Positions 17,381 to 26,483 of a stretch of DNA of 64,000 nt are shown here, one piece after another. How positions within the stretch are numbered: position 1 is the stretch's first letter; each line of letters opens with the position of its first letter. Under the pieces are notes generated by a model that was given only the letters and a program-made list of their open reading frames with translations, made no database searches and was not told the DNA's origin. Origin of the DNA: JACVRW01 sp963819635 (GTDB lineage: Bacteria > Actinomycetota > Thermoleophilia > Solirubrobacterales > Thermoleophilaceae); assembly GCA_963819635.1 (NCBI GenBank), contig CAWFWX010000005.1, positions 956,904 through 1,020,903 on the forward strand, read 5' to 3'. Both the position numbers and the translations under genes were made by a program.

Positions 17381-18370
17381 GTGCGCTCGCTCACGGACAC
17401 GTGGACGCTTGGGGGCCTGAGGCTCGCCAACCGCGTCGTGCTTGCGCCGCTCGCCGGCATCGGAAACTGGTTCGTGCGCCTCCAGGCGAAGCGGTACGGC
17501 GCCGGGCTCGCGGTGTCCGAGATGGTCTCGAGCTTCGGGCTCGTCCATGGCGACGCGCGCACGCATCGCGAGTTCCTTCGCATCCACCCCGACGAGCACC
17601 CCGTGTCGATGCAGCTGTTCGGGCACGACGCGGCGGTCATGCGCGAGGCGGCGGCCATCACCGCGGCAGCCGGAGCCGACCTGATCGACCTCAACATGGG
17701 CTGCCCGGTCCGCAAGGTCTGCAGGACGGGCGCGGGGGCCGCCCTCCTCGAGGACCCGGACCGGGCCGTGGCGATCGCACGCGCCGCGCGCGAGGGGAGC
17801 GGACTCCCGGTGACCGTGAAGCTGCGCCCCGGCCGAGAGCCCGGTGACCGCGCCGGCGTGGAGCTGGCGCGCCGTCTCGTCGAGGAGGCGGGCGTGGCCG
17901 GCATCGCCTTCCACCCCCGCCACGCCTCTCAGCAGCACTCGGGCGCGCCCGACTACGCGCTCGCGCGCGAGCTCGTCGAGGCGCTGGCCGTGCCGGTGAT
18001 CGTGTCCGGCGGGCTGTCGAGCGACGAGGACATCGTGCGGGCGTTCTCCGAGAGCGGCGCCGCGGCCGTGATGCTGGCCCGCGGCGGGCTCGGGAACCCC
18101 TGGCTGTTCGCCCGCCTGCTCGGCACCTACGACGGGGAGCCCGAGCCGCCCGAGGTGCTCGCCGAGGTCGAGTGGGTGATCTCCTGCGCCGAGGATCACC
18201 TCGGCGTGGACCGTGCCGGCCGCTACCTGCGCAAGTTCTATCCCTGGTACGCGGATCGGCTCGGCCTGACGAGGCGCGAACGCGAGCCGCTCGTGACCGC
18301 GCCCACCACCGCGCACGCCCGCGAGCTCTGGCGCGAGCTCGCGCAGCCGGCCATGCCCGCTGCCGCCTGA
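17381..18370 (+). CDS. dus: tRNA-dihydrouridine synthase
   Basis: FMN enzyme that reduces uridines in the tRNA D-loop. 329 residues. TIM barrel with N-terminal VLAPLAGIGNWFVR, catalytic Cys in DLNMGCPVRKVCRTGAG (about residue 110), the His motif IAFHPRHASQQHSG, and the FMN phosphate region SGGLSSDE and MLARGGLGNPWLF. GTG 17381 lies 20 bases after the STAS gene stop. The Dus type within the family is not resolved. Confidence 0.92.
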   Translation: MRSLTDTWTLGGLRLANRVVLAPLAGIGNWFVRLQAKRYGAGLAVSEMVSSFGLVHGDARTHREFLRIHPDEHPVSMQLFGHDAAVMREAAAITAAAGADLIDLNMGCPVRKVCRTGAGAALLEDPDRAVAIARAAREGSGLPVTVKLRPGREPGDRAGVELARRLVEEAGVAGIAFHPRHASQQHSGAPDYALARELVEALAVPVIVSGGLSSDEDIVRAFSESGAAAVMLARGGLGNPWLFARLLGTYDGEPEPPEVLAEVEWVISCAEDHLGVDRAGRYLRKFYPWYADRLGLTRREREPLVTAPTTAHARELWRELAQPAMPAAA

Positions 18371-18407
18371 CTAAGCGCCGCCGCCCGGCGGCCGATAATC
18401 CGGGCTA

Positions 18408-19142
18408 ATGGACGCATCCACAATCCGGCGCTTCGCGGCGCGCGCCCTGGCGGGCGGGCTCTCGCTCGCGGCCCTCGTCGCCGTCATCGCCCTGCTGGTG
18501 GGCGATCTCAGCGACACCGACGGCAAGGTGATCCTCTCGAGCATCGGCTTCGCGCTCTGCAGCGCCACGGGCTCGTCCGGGGCGGCCGCCAGGTTGCGCG
18601 GCCTCGAACTGCTCGGCACGGTCACGCTGGTGAGCTCGGTCGCCGCCTTCGGGCTGCTGATCGCCGGTCTCTGGAGCGGCGACTGGGGCAGCGAGGGCAT
18701 CTGGCGGAGCTTCGGCTGCGCCGGGGTGATCGGCCTCGCGGGGTCGCACGCGTGCGTGATGCTCGGCGCCCGCCGCCGCGGAGACACCGAGGCCGTCCGC
18801 CGCGTCACGACGGCGGCGCTGTGGCTCGGCGCGATCGACGCGTTCGGGGCGATCCTCGCGATCAGCGGCCTCGTGAGCGACGTCGACGAGGCCTGGGGCC
18901 GCATCTTCGGCGCCGCGCTCGTCCTGCTCGTGCTGGCCTCGGTGCTCCCCCCGATCCTGCGCCGCACCCAGCCGGCCGCTCCGGCCGCCGCCCAGAACGG
19001 GGCGGGCGGCTCGTTCGCCGCCCAGGTGGTCGTGATCGCCGACCGGATCGCGGAGCTGAACAGCGATCCGGGCATGCGCGCCCCGGAGATCCGGGCGGAG
19101 ATCGAGCGGCTCCGGCGGCTCGCCCAGAGCCACGAAAGCTGA
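18408..19142 (+). CDS. Multi-pass membrane protein of unknown function
   Basis: 244 residues with about five hydrophobic segments (around 14-33, 38-55, 66-86, 140-160 and 165-183), then a soluble C-terminal helix rich in Arg and Glu. It is not a family I can name. ATG 18408 has a short purine-poor leader. It stands between dus and greA; no functional link is visible. Confidence 0.65.
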   Translation: MDASTIRRFAARALAGGLSLAALVAVIALLVGDLSDTDGKVILSSIGFALCSATGSSGAAARLRGLELLGTVTLVSSVAAFGLLIAGLWSGDWGSEGIWRSFGCAGVIGLAGSHACVMLGARRRGDTEAVRRVTTAALWLGAIDAFGAILAISGLVSDVDEAWGRIFGAALVLLVLASVLPPILRRTQPAAPAAAQNGAGGSFAAQVVVIADRIAELNSDPGMRAPEIRAEIERLRRLAQSHES

Positions 19143-19220
19143 CGCAAAAAGCCCTTCAGAGGACTCATGTGCGGTTGCTACACTCATCCGTCCTCCGGGA
19201 GGAAGAACGGGGGTTTTTCT

Positions 19221-19697
19221 ATGGCCAGAGAGACAGTCCTCACACCAGAAGGGCTCAAGGAGCTCAAGGCGAAGATCGACCACCTCAGTGGCGACAGGCG
19301 CCGCGAGGTCGCCGAGCGCATCAAGGAGGCGCGCGAGTTCGGAGACATCTCCGAGAACGCGGAGTACGACGACGCCAAGAACGAGCAGGCGATGCTCGAG
19401 AAGCAGATCTCCGACCTCGAGGAGAAGCTGCGCAACGCGCGCGTCATCGACGCGAAGTCGGTCGACACGGACTTGGTGAGCGTCGGCGTGACCGTCCACG
19501 TCAAGGACCAGAAGACGGACAAGTCGACGAAGTTCAAGATCGTCGGCTCCGCCGAGGCCAACCCCTCCGAGAGCAAGCTCTCGAACGAGTCGCCGGTGGG
19601 CCGCGCGCTGCTCGGCCACAAGCGCGGCGAGACGGTCAGCGTGCAGGTGCCCCGCGGCCCCGCGCGCAAGCTGAAGATCACGAAGATCGAGCGCTGA
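19221..19697 (+). CDS. greA: Transcription elongation factor GreA
   Basis: 158 residues. It enters the RNA polymerase secondary channel and stimulates cleavage of backtracked RNA. N-terminal coiled coil with the acidic tip in EFGDISENAEYDDAK, and the C-terminal FKBP-like domain (SNESPVGRALLGHKRGE). ATG 19221 is chosen because GreA homology (RETVLTPEGLKELKAK) starts there; an upstream ATG at 19167 has none. The leader 19,143-19,220 is short and includes a small inverted repeat (TCCTCCGGGAGGA) just before the start. Confidence 0.95.
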   Translation: MARETVLTPEGLKELKAKIDHLSGDRRREVAERIKEAREFGDISENAEYDDAKNEQAMLEKQISDLEEKLRNARVIDAKSVDTDLVSVGVTVHVKDQKTDKSTKFKIVGSAEANPSESKLSNESPVGRALLGHKRGETVSVQVPRGPARKLKITKIER

Positions 19698-19713
19698 GTT
19701 AGCCTCCCGGCGC

Positions 19714-21096
19714 GTGGAGCCGGACGACCGTCGCGCCAAGCTCGAGAGCCTGCGTGAGCAGGGCATCGACCCCTTTCCGCACGAGTTCGAAGGCGTCGTG
19801 CCCACATCGGACGTCGTCGACGACCTCGAGCCGGGCGAGGAGACCGACCGCGCCCACCGGGTGGCGGGCCGGATGGTCGCCCGCCGCGACCAGGGCGGCG
19901 CGGCGTTCATCGACCTCGCCGACCGCGCCGGCAAGCTCCAGCTGCACGCCAAGCGCGACGTCCTCGGCGAGGAGTCCTTCGACCGGCTGGTCTCGCTCGA
20001 CATCGGCGACCTCATCGGCGTCGACGGAACCGTCTTCAAGACGCGCCGCGGCCAGCTCAGCCTGCTCGTGACGGACTGGAAGCTGCTCGCCAAGTCCCTG
20101 CGGGCCGTGCCCAAGGAGTACTACGGCGTGGAGGACGTCGAGACGAGGTACCGGCACCGGGAGCTGGACCTGCTCGCCAACGAGGAGACGCGCGAGCTCT
20201 TCATCCTCCGCTCGAAGATCGTGCGCGCGATCCGGACCTGGCTCGACGAGCGCGGCTTCCTCGAGGTCGAGACCCCGATCCTCCAGCCGCTCTACGGCGG
20301 CGCGCTCGCCCGGCCCTTCGTGACGCACCACAACGCGCTCGACCGCGACTTCTTCCTGCGGATCGCCGACGAGCTGTACCTCAAGCGCCTGATCGTGGGC
20401 GGGCTCGAGCGCGTCTACGAGATCGGCAAGGACTTCCGCAACGAGGGGATCTCGCACAAGCACAACCCCGAGTTCACGATGCTCGAGTGGTACGAGGCGT
20501 ACGCGGACTACGAGGACATCGCGAACGAGCTCGAGGAGCTGATCGAGTACGTGGCGGACCGCGTCGGCTACGAGGGGCCGATCGACTTCTCGCGGCCGTG
20601 GAAGCGGCTGAAGCTGCGCGACGCCATCACGGAGAAGACCGGCATCGACATCTATGGCGAGGAGGAGCTCCCGGGTGACGGCACCTGGGCCAAGCGCGTG
20701 GACGACCTGCTCTCGAAGCACGTCGAGCCGGAGCTCCAGAACCCCACGCTGATCATGGACTACCCGAAGGAGCTCTCACCCTTCGCTAAGGACCACCGCT
20801 CGGTCCCGGGGCTCGTGGAGCGCTTCGAGGCCTTCGCCGGCAGCATGGAGTTCGCGAACGCGTTCACGGAGCTGAACGATCCCGACGAGCAGCGCGCCCG
20901 CTTCGAGCAGCAGCGCGCCGACCAGGCGGCGGGCGACGAGGAGACGCAGCCCTACGACGAGGACTACGTCGCCGCGCTCGAGTACGGCATGCCCCCCACG
21001 GGCGGGATCGGCATCGGGATCGACAGGCTGACGATGATCCTCAGCGGCCGGCACGGCATCCGCGAGGTCGTGCTGTTCCCCGCGATGCGCGGCTAG
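19714..21096 (+). CDS. lysS: Lysyl-tRNA synthetase, class II
   Basis: 460 residues: N-terminal OB anticodon-binding domain (HRVAGRMVARRDQGGAAFID), then a class II core with motif 1 (around TWLDERGFLEVETPIL), motif 2 (FRNEGISHKHNPEFTMLEW) and motif 3 (GGIGIGIDRLTMIL). The GTG 19714 lies 17 bases after greA, which commonly neighbours lysS in actinobacteria. It is slightly shorter than the typical 490-500 residues, mostly at the N-terminus. The stop overlaps that of the convergent DUF4394 gene. Confidence 0.95.
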   Translation: MEPDDRRAKLESLREQGIDPFPHEFEGVVPTSDVVDDLEPGEETDRAHRVAGRMVARRDQGGAAFIDLADRAGKLQLHAKRDVLGEESFDRLVSLDIGDLIGVDGTVFKTRRGQLSLLVTDWKLLAKSLRAVPKEYYGVEDVETRYRHRELDLLANEETRELFILRSKIVRAIRTWLDERGFLEVETPILQPLYGGALARPFVTHHNALDRDFFLRIADELYLKRLIVGGLERVYEIGKDFRNEGISHKHNPEFTMLEWYEAYADYEDIANELEELIEYVADRVGYEGPIDFSRPWKRLKLRDAITEKTGIDIYGEEELPGDGTWAKRVDDLLSKHVEPELQNPTLIMDYPKELSPFAKDHRSVPGLVERFEAFAGSMEFANAFTELNDPDEQRARFEQQRADQAAGDEETQPYDEDYVAALEYGMPPTGGIGIGIDRLTMILSGRHGIREVVLFPAMRG

Positions 21097-22364
21097 CGCT
21101 TCGGCGGCCGCCTGACGCGGATCGTCTTGACGGCCGTCCCGCGGTTGCCCGCGGCATCGGTCGCGATCACCCGCAGCCTGACGCTGAAGCGGCTCCGGCG
21201 TCCGACCAGTCGCCTCCTCGGCTTCAGCTTGACCTGACGGACCGCGGCCGACGAGCCGAGCCTCCGCTCGGCGAGCACGACGTCGCCCACGCGCGCGATC
21301 CCGGCCGATCGGGCGCGCCCGAGCAGGGCCACCTCGAGGCTCACGGCCTCGCTCGGCGTGATCTGGGCGGACACGCCCTTCAGAAAGCGCTTGAGCGACA
21401 CCCGGGTGGGCGCGGCGCTGATCGCGACCGTCGGGTCGGTTGTGTCAGGCGGAGGTGGAGGCGGCGGTGGGGTGACCGGCGCGAGGATCGTCAGCGCGCG
21501 CAGCTCGACCGGCAGCTGCCCGATCAGGGTCGCGCTGCCCGTTCCCAGGTCGAGCGTGTAGAGACCCGGTACGAGCGACGTCCGCAGGGTGGCGTACGCG
21601 GTGCCGCCCGGCGCGATGTCGAAGCCCGCGTCGCTCGTGTTGTCCACCACGACGCCGAGCGAGCCGATGGACGTGACGGCGCCGCCGTTCGGCCCGCCTG
21701 GGCCGGCGCCGTTGATCCCGCCCTGGACGACGAGCCGGTCCGAGCCGACGTCGATCCCATACAGGGTCGTCAGCGTGCCCGGGGGCGCCACGGTCCCGGG
21801 CGGCCCCGGTGCGACGTTCCGGTCGTAGGCGACCGCCGTGACCGGGCCGGTGGCCGGTGGGGTGAAGGTCAGGTTGGCGTCGTCGCCCGACAGCGCGCCG
21901 TTGTTCGGGTTGATGCGGAAGTTCTCCGGGGTCGGGTTCGAGTTCACCAGCCGCAGGCGGTCCACCACCGGGTTGAAGTCGGCGCCGGTCGCCCAGTCGC
22001 CCGCGCCCGGAGGCGTCCCGCCCGGCAGCGCCGCGACGAAGGTCGCCACCGCCGTCGCGGGGTCGAGCCTGTAGCTGCGCAGTACGACCGCCGCCCCACT
22101 GGTGATCCCCGCGGGCGTCGTGACCAGGAACAGCTCGCCGGTCGCCGGCCGCATGTCGAGCGCGATCGCCTTCTCACCGGCGGTCTGGAGGCCGGTGATG
22201 AGCTGGGCGCTCACCGCGCTGGGCGCAGCAGTGTCGAACTGGACGAGGTTGAGGTTGCCCGTGATGCCCGCCGCACGCTCGGCGCCCGCGGTCGCCGGCG
22301 CGATGGCAGCGACGGCCGCCAGGGCCGCGATCCAGCGCACGAGTCCGTTCGCGCGGGAGGCCAC
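21093..22364 (-). CDS. Secreted DUF4394 protein with C-terminal basic Ig-like domain
   Basis: 423 residues with a signal peptide (positions about 1-28, IAALAAVAAIAPATAGA). Residues 30-300 form a DUF4394 beta-propeller-like region with repeats on themes such as LYTLDLGTG, LRLVNSNP and NNGALSGDDANL. A proline run (PPPPPPPP, about residue 305) leads to a basic Ig-like C-terminal domain (VSLKRFLKGVSAQITPSEAV and VIATDAAGNRGTAVKTIRV) of a sort common on Solirubrobacterales surface proteins. Function is unknown; probably outside the cell or wall-bound. Confidence 0.8.
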   Translation of the reverse strand: MASRANGLVRWIAALAAVAAIAPATAGAERAAGITGNLNLVQFDTAAPSAVSAQLITGLQTAGEKAIALDMRPATGELFLVTTPAGITSGAAVVLRSYRLDPATAVATFVAALPGGTPPGAGDWATGADFNPVVDRLRLVNSNPTPENFRINPNNGALSGDDANLTFTPPATGPVTAVAYDRNVAPGPPGTVAPPGTLTTLYGIDVGSDRLVVQGGINGAGPGGPNGGAVTSIGSLGVVVDNTSDAGFDIAPGGTAYATLRTSLVPGLYTLDLGTGSATLIGQLPVELRALTILAPVTPPPPPPPPDTTDPTVAISAAPTRVSLKRFLKGVSAQITPSEAVSLEVALLGRARSAGIARVGDVVLAERRLGSSAAVRQVKLKPRRRLVGRRSRFSVRLRVIATDAAGNRGTAVKTIRVRRPPKR

Positions 22365-22396
22365 GCGAGCAGTCTAGACCCGCTCGAGGCGGACCC

Positions 22397-22798
22397 CTAA
22401 CCCGAGACGGCGGCTCGCAGCGCCGTCTCGGCCCGCTGGACCTGGGTGCTCGAGCGCACCAGCCGCTTCGCCGCGCGGCGCTGCCTGACGATGTCCTTGC
22501 TGCGCGTCGCGCGGGCCACCGCCTTCAGGTCCGCCGTCACCCGGTCGAGCCCGGCGAGCAGGCTGTCGAACTCGTCGCTCGCCTCGTCCGGCGGATCCAG
22601 GTCCGTGAGGTTGCTCCGGGTCTGCTCCGTTCGCCGCGCGAGCCGGTCGAACTCGGTGGCGTCGGTGCCCATTCCCTCGCCGAGCTGGCTGAGCGGCGCG
22701 ACCGCCTGGTTGTAGTCCTCTGCGAAGGAGCTGTCAGACCCGCCGCAGCCTGCGAGAGCAAGCAGGACGAGGCCGACGGCCGCCGAAGTGAGCTTCAT
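22397..22798 (-). CDS. Small lipoprotein of unknown function
   Basis: 133 residues. Signal sequence with lipobox LALAGC (Cys about residue 18), then a helical, charged mature domain (FDRLARRTEQTRSNLTDLDP and AVARATRSKDIVRQRRAAKR) probably forming coiled coils. No named family. It lies upstream of clpC on the other strand; the 192 bases between them hold the clpC leader. Confidence 0.75.
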   Translation of the reverse strand: MKLTSAAVGLVLLALAGCGGSDSSFAEDYNQAVAPLSQLGEGMGTDATEFDRLARRTEQTRSNLTDLDPPDEASDEFDSLLAGLDRVTADLKAVARATRSKDIVRQRRAAKRLVRSSTQVQRAETALRAAVSG

Positions 22799-22990
22799 AT
22801 CCGGAACGTACCCACGATGCGCCTTTTAGGGCTTCGTGAAGGGCAAATCCGGGCTTCGGCGCGTTGGTAGAGTTGTCGCAGGGGGATGGACCTACACGTT
22901 CCTCTCATCACGGTTGGCCTATATGCCGATCTAGTGGGAAAGAACGGGTAACCCCGCCCCCGAAGTTCCCGACAGATAAGAGAGCAAGCG

Positions 22991-25627
22991 GTGTTTGAGC
23001 GCTTCACCGAACGGGCCCGGCAGGTGGTCGTCCTCGCCCAAGAGGAGGCCCGGATTCTCAAGCACAATTACATTGGAACAGAGCACATCCTCCTCGGCCT
23101 GCTGCGCGAGGAGGAGGGACTGGCCGCGCGCGTCCTCGAGTCGCTCGACATCACCGTGGAGCGCGTGCGCGCCCAGGTGGTCCGCATCGTCGGATCCGGC
23201 GAGGAGGTCACCTCCGGCCAGATCCCGTTCACCCCGCGCGCCAAGAAGGTGCTCGAGCTCGCCCTGCGCGAGGCGCTGAGCCTCGGCCACAACTACATCG
23301 GCACCGAGCACATCCTGCTCGGCCTCGTGCGCGAGAACGAGGGCGTCGCGGCACGCATCCTGCTCGACTTCGACGCCGACTCCGAGAAGATCCGCAACGA
23401 GGTCATCCGCATGCTCTCCGGCCCCGGTGGCCGCCAGGGCCGCGCCGGCGCGGGCGCCGGCGCCCAGGGCGAGGGCAAGAAGTCCTCGAAGCTGCTCGAC
23501 CAGTTCGGCCGCAACCTGACCAAGCTCGCCGCCGAGGGCAAGCTGGACCCGGTCGTGGGCCGCGAGACCGAGATCGAGCGGATCATGCAGATCCTCTCGC
23601 GCCGCCAGAAGAACAACCCGGTGCTGATCGGCGAGCCGGGCGTGGGCAAGACCGCCGTGGTCGAGGGCCTCGCCCAGCTGATCACGAACGGCGAGGTGCC
23701 GGAGCTGCTGAAGAACAAGCAGATCTACACGCTCGACCTGGCCGCGCTGGTCGCGGGCTCGAAGTACCGCGGCGAGTTCGAGGAGCGCCTCAAGAAGGTG
23801 ATGAAGGAGATCACCCAGCGCGGCGACATCATCCTGTTCATCGACGAGCTCCACAACCTCGTCGGCGCGGGCGCCGCCGAGGGCGCGATCGACGCCGCGA
23901 GCATCCTGAAGCCGGCCCTCGCGCGCGGCGAGCTCCAGACGATCGGCGCGACGACGCTCGACGAGTACCGCAAGTACCTGGAGCGCGACTCCGCGCTCGA
24001 GCGCCGCTTCCAGCAGATCCGCGTGGACCAGCCCTCGACCGAGGACACGGTCCAGATCCTGAAGGGCCTGCGCGACCGCTACGAGCAGCACCACCGCGTC
24101 GGCATCACCGACGAGGCGCTCGAGGCCGCGGCCGAGCTGGCGGACCGCTACATCTCGGACCGCTTCCTGCCGGACAAGGCGATCGACCTCATCGACGAGG
24201 CCGCGTCGCGTGCGCGCATCAAGTCGATGACGGCCCCGCCCGTGTACCGCGACCTCGAGGAGGAGATCGAGACGACGCGGCGCGACAAGGAGGCCGCGAT
24301 CGAGGCGCAGGAGTTCGAGAAGGCGGCCAACCTCCGCGACAAGGAGCGGCAGCTCACGAACAAGAAGCGCGAGCTCGAGGAGCAGTGGCGCTCCGGCGAG
24401 TCCGGCGAGCGCCCGGAGATCGGCGAGGAGGAGATCGCCGACATCGTCTCCATGTGGACCGGCATCCCGGTCTTCAAGCTCACCGAGGCCGAGACGCAGA
24501 AGCTCATGCGCATGGAGGAGGAGCTCCACAAGCGCGTCATCGGGCAGAACGCCGCCATCGAGGCGGTCTCGAAGGCCATCCGCCGCTCGCGGGCCGGCCT
24601 GAAGGACCCGAAGCGGCCGACCGGCTCGTTCATCTTCCTCGGCCCCTCGGGCGTGGGGAAGACCGAGCTCGCCCGCACGCTCGCCGAGTTCCTGTTCGGC
24701 GACGAGGACGCGATGGTCCGCATCGACATGTCCGAGTACATGGAGAAGCACTCCGTGTCCCGGCTCGTCGGCTCGCCCCCCGGCTACATCGGGTACGACG
24801 AGGGCGGCCAGCTCACCGAGGCGGTGCGGCGCAAGCCGTACAGCGTGCTCCTGCTCGACGAGATCGAGAAGGCGCACCCGGACGTCTTCAACATCCTGCT
24901 CCAGATCCTCGAGGACGGACGGCTCACGGACGCCCAGGGGCGCACCGTGGACTTCCGCAACGCGATCGTGATCATGACCTCGAACGTGGGCGCCTCCGAG
25001 ATCGCCAAGAACACCGGCATCGGGTTCACGGTCGGCGACGAGACCGGCATCACCTACGAGGACATGAAGACCCGGATCATGGGCGAGCTGAAGAAGGTCT
25101 TCCGGCCCGAGTTCCTGAACCGGATCGACGAGGTCATCGTCTTCCACAAGCTCACGAAGGAGGAGATCACCTCCATCGTCGAGCTGCTGCTGAAGCGGAT
25201 CCGCGAGTCGCTCGCCGAGCGCGAGCTGACGATGAACCTCACGCAGGAGGCCGCGGACTTCCTCGTCGAGAAGGGCTGGGACCCCGCGATGGGCGCCCGC
25301 CCGCTGCGCAGGGCGATCCAGCGCTACATCGAGGACCCGCTCGCGGACGAGGTGCTCTCGCAGTCCATGCCGCCCGGCTCGACCATCGAGGTCGACAAGG
25401 CGCCCGAGGACGACGAGAACGACGTCAACATCACGATCGTGAAGCCGAAGGAGCGCACGCGCGAGACGGTGGGTGTCGGCGCGAAGGGCGGACCGCTCGA
25501 GGAGGGCGGCGACGACGAGCCGGACCAGCCGTCAGGCGACGCGTCACCGGAGCTCCCGGACGAGCCGGACGTGCTGCCGGACGTGCCGGACGCGCCGCCG
25601 GCGCCCGAGCCGGACAGGCCCGAGTAG
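22991..25627 (+). CDS. clpC: ATP-dependent Clp protease ATP-binding subunit ClpC
   Basis: 878 residues, Hsp100 unfoldase. Two Clp_N repeats (residues about 1-145), D1 AAA+ with Walker A GEPGVGKTAVVEG and Walker B IILFIDELHNLVGAG, a middle UVR segment (KEAAIEAQEFEKAANLRDKE), D2 AAA+ with GPSGVGKTELARTLAE and LLLDEIEKAHPDVF, and the ClpP-docking loop in NTGIGFTVGD. An extra acidic, Pro-rich tail of about 55 residues follows D2. GTG 22991 begins the conserved FERFTERARQVV. The 192-base leader shows no clear CIRCE or HAIR operator. Confidence 0.96.
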   Translation: MFERFTERARQVVVLAQEEARILKHNYIGTEHILLGLLREEEGLAARVLESLDITVERVRAQVVRIVGSGEEVTSGQIPFTPRAKKVLELALREALSLGHNYIGTEHILLGLVRENEGVAARILLDFDADSEKIRNEVIRMLSGPGGRQGRAGAGAGAQGEGKKSSKLLDQFGRNLTKLAAEGKLDPVVGRETEIERIMQILSRRQKNNPVLIGEPGVGKTAVVEGLAQLITNGEVPELLKNKQIYTLDLAALVAGSKYRGEFEERLKKVMKEITQRGDIILFIDELHNLVGAGAAEGAIDAASILKPALARGELQTIGATTLDEYRKYLERDSALERRFQQIRVDQPSTEDTVQILKGLRDRYEQHHRVGITDEALEAAAELADRYISDRFLPDKAIDLIDEAASRARIKSMTAPPVYRDLEEEIETTRRDKEAAIEAQEFEKAANLRDKERQLTNKKRELEEQWRSGESGERPEIGEEEIADIVSMWTGIPVFKLTEAETQKLMRMEEELHKRVIGQNAAIEAVSKAIRRSRAGLKDPKRPTGSFIFLGPSGVGKTELARTLAEFLFGDEDAMVRIDMSEYMEKHSVSRLVGSPPGYIGYDEGGQLTEAVRRKPYSVLLLDEIEKAHPDVFNILLQILEDGRLTDAQGRTVDFRNAIVIMTSNVGASEIAKNTGIGFTVGDETGITYEDMKTRIMGELKKVFRPEFLNRIDEVIVFHKLTKEEITSIVELLLKRIRESLAERELTMNLTQEAADFLVEKGWDPAMGARPLRRAIQRYIEDPLADEVLSQSMPPGSTIEVDKAPEDDENDVNITIVKPKERTRETVGVGAKGGPLEEGGDDEPDQPSGDASPELPDEPDVLPDVPDAPPAPEPDRPE

Positions 25628-25637
25628 GACCCGCGGC

Positions 25638-25922
25638 TCAGCGCTGCTGATTGACGGTCTCGACCTTGCCGGTGTTCGCGTTGATGCGGACGGTGGCGAG
25701 CGCGCTGAAGGTGCCCCTGGTCCTGCCGGGTCGCGACAGCGACACGATCCAGTACGGCTTCGAGTTGAGGCCCTGGCGCAGCAGGCGTACCTGAGTTCGC
25801 TCCGGCGTGAAGTCGACCGCGGCCTCGGCCTTCGCGATCGCCTGGTTCTTGTCGAGCCGGATCTGCGACTTCTGACAGGTCTGCGCGGCGACGAATGCCA
25901 CCACGAGCACGGCGGCGATCAC
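25638..25922 (-). CDS. Small membrane-anchored PepSY-like protein
   Basis: 94 residues from GTG 25922. A hydrophobic N-terminus (VIAAVLVVAFVAAQTC) is followed by a short domain resembling PepSY in its plan (NQAIAKAEAAVDF then ATVRINANTGKVETV). The open frame continues upstream for more than 20 codons with plausible residues before the anchor, so the true start may be earlier. It is the last of four co-directed genes behind amt and may share its transcript. Confidence 0.5.
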   Translation of the reverse strand: MIAAVLVVAFVAAQTCQKSQIRLDKNQAIAKAEAAVDFTPERTQVRLLRQGLNSKPYWIVSLSRPGRTRGTFSALATVRINANTGKVETVNQQR

Positions 25923-25989
25923 CGCGACTCGCAGCCAGGTGGGACCGCCGCCCGTGAGGGGGGTGCCCCAGCGCCCTACCTCGGCTGAC

Positions 25990-26154
25990 TCAGACGGTTG
26001 GACGGAACTCGTTCCCGATGTTCGTGAACAGCACGATCACCAGGACCACGATGGCACAGAGGATCGAGATCGCAAGCACCGCGTACTCGAAGCTCTTCTT
26101 GTGAGTCTGGAGGGGCAGGAACTCGATCTGCTTCTTGCTGCTTCCGTTACTCAT
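25990..26154 (-). CDS. 54-residue single-pass membrane protein
   Basis: Begins MSNGSSKKQIEFLPLQ and contains one strong membrane segment (AVLAISILCAIVVLVIVLF, about residues 26-44), ending NIGNEFRPTV. ATG 26154 overlaps the stop of the upstream 110-residue gene (ATGA-type coupling), which supports translation. No family recognised. Small membrane subunits that accompany a transporter are known in other systems; here that is only suggested by position behind amt. Confidence 0.6.
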   Translation of the reverse strand: MSNGSSKKQIEFLPLQTHKKSFEYAVLAISILCAIVVLVIVLFTNIGNEFRPTV

Positions 26155-26483
26155 TGCGTGTCTCCCACTCCTCCGGGCTGCGCGGGTGGTCCGGGCCCGG
26201 CGCCGCCGCGGTATCCCGCCGCGGCTGCGATCAGCCTGCGGTTCTCGTACAGGACCCAGGCCACGAGCACCACCACCATGACGACGATGCCGAGCCAGGT
26301 AAGGACCATGTACGCGGTCTCGGCTCCCGTGCCGTCCTCACCGTATGTGGATCCCGGCATGAAGGTGCCGAAGCCGGCGCAGTCCGAGTAGTTGTCCTGC
26401 AGGATGAAGTCGGCGAGGTCGTCCGGGTTTGCGCCCTCCTTGTGGACGACGCAGTCGGGAGCGCTGTCGATGATTGCCGGCAT
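26151..26483 (-). CDS. Small membrane protein downstream of amt
   Basis: 110 residues. The N-terminal half has two or three Cys (DCVVHKEG, SDCAGFG) and acidic residues and probably faces outside; one membrane segment follows (YMVLTWLGIVVMVVVLVAWV, about residues 58-78), then a Gly/Pro-rich tail. ATG 26483 directly abuts the amt stop codon. Family unknown. It probably belongs to the amt transcript together with the next two small genes. Confidence 0.6.
   Translation of the reverse strand: MPAIIDSAPDCVVHKEGANPDDLADFILQDNYSDCAGFGTFMPGSTYGEDGTGAETAYMVLTWLGIVVMVVVLVAWVLYENRRLIAAAAGYRGGAGPGPPAQPGGVGDTQ

Noticed and set aside
22799..22990. CIRCE or HAIR heat-shock operator before clpC
   Set aside because: No matching inverted repeat was found by eye in these 192 bases.
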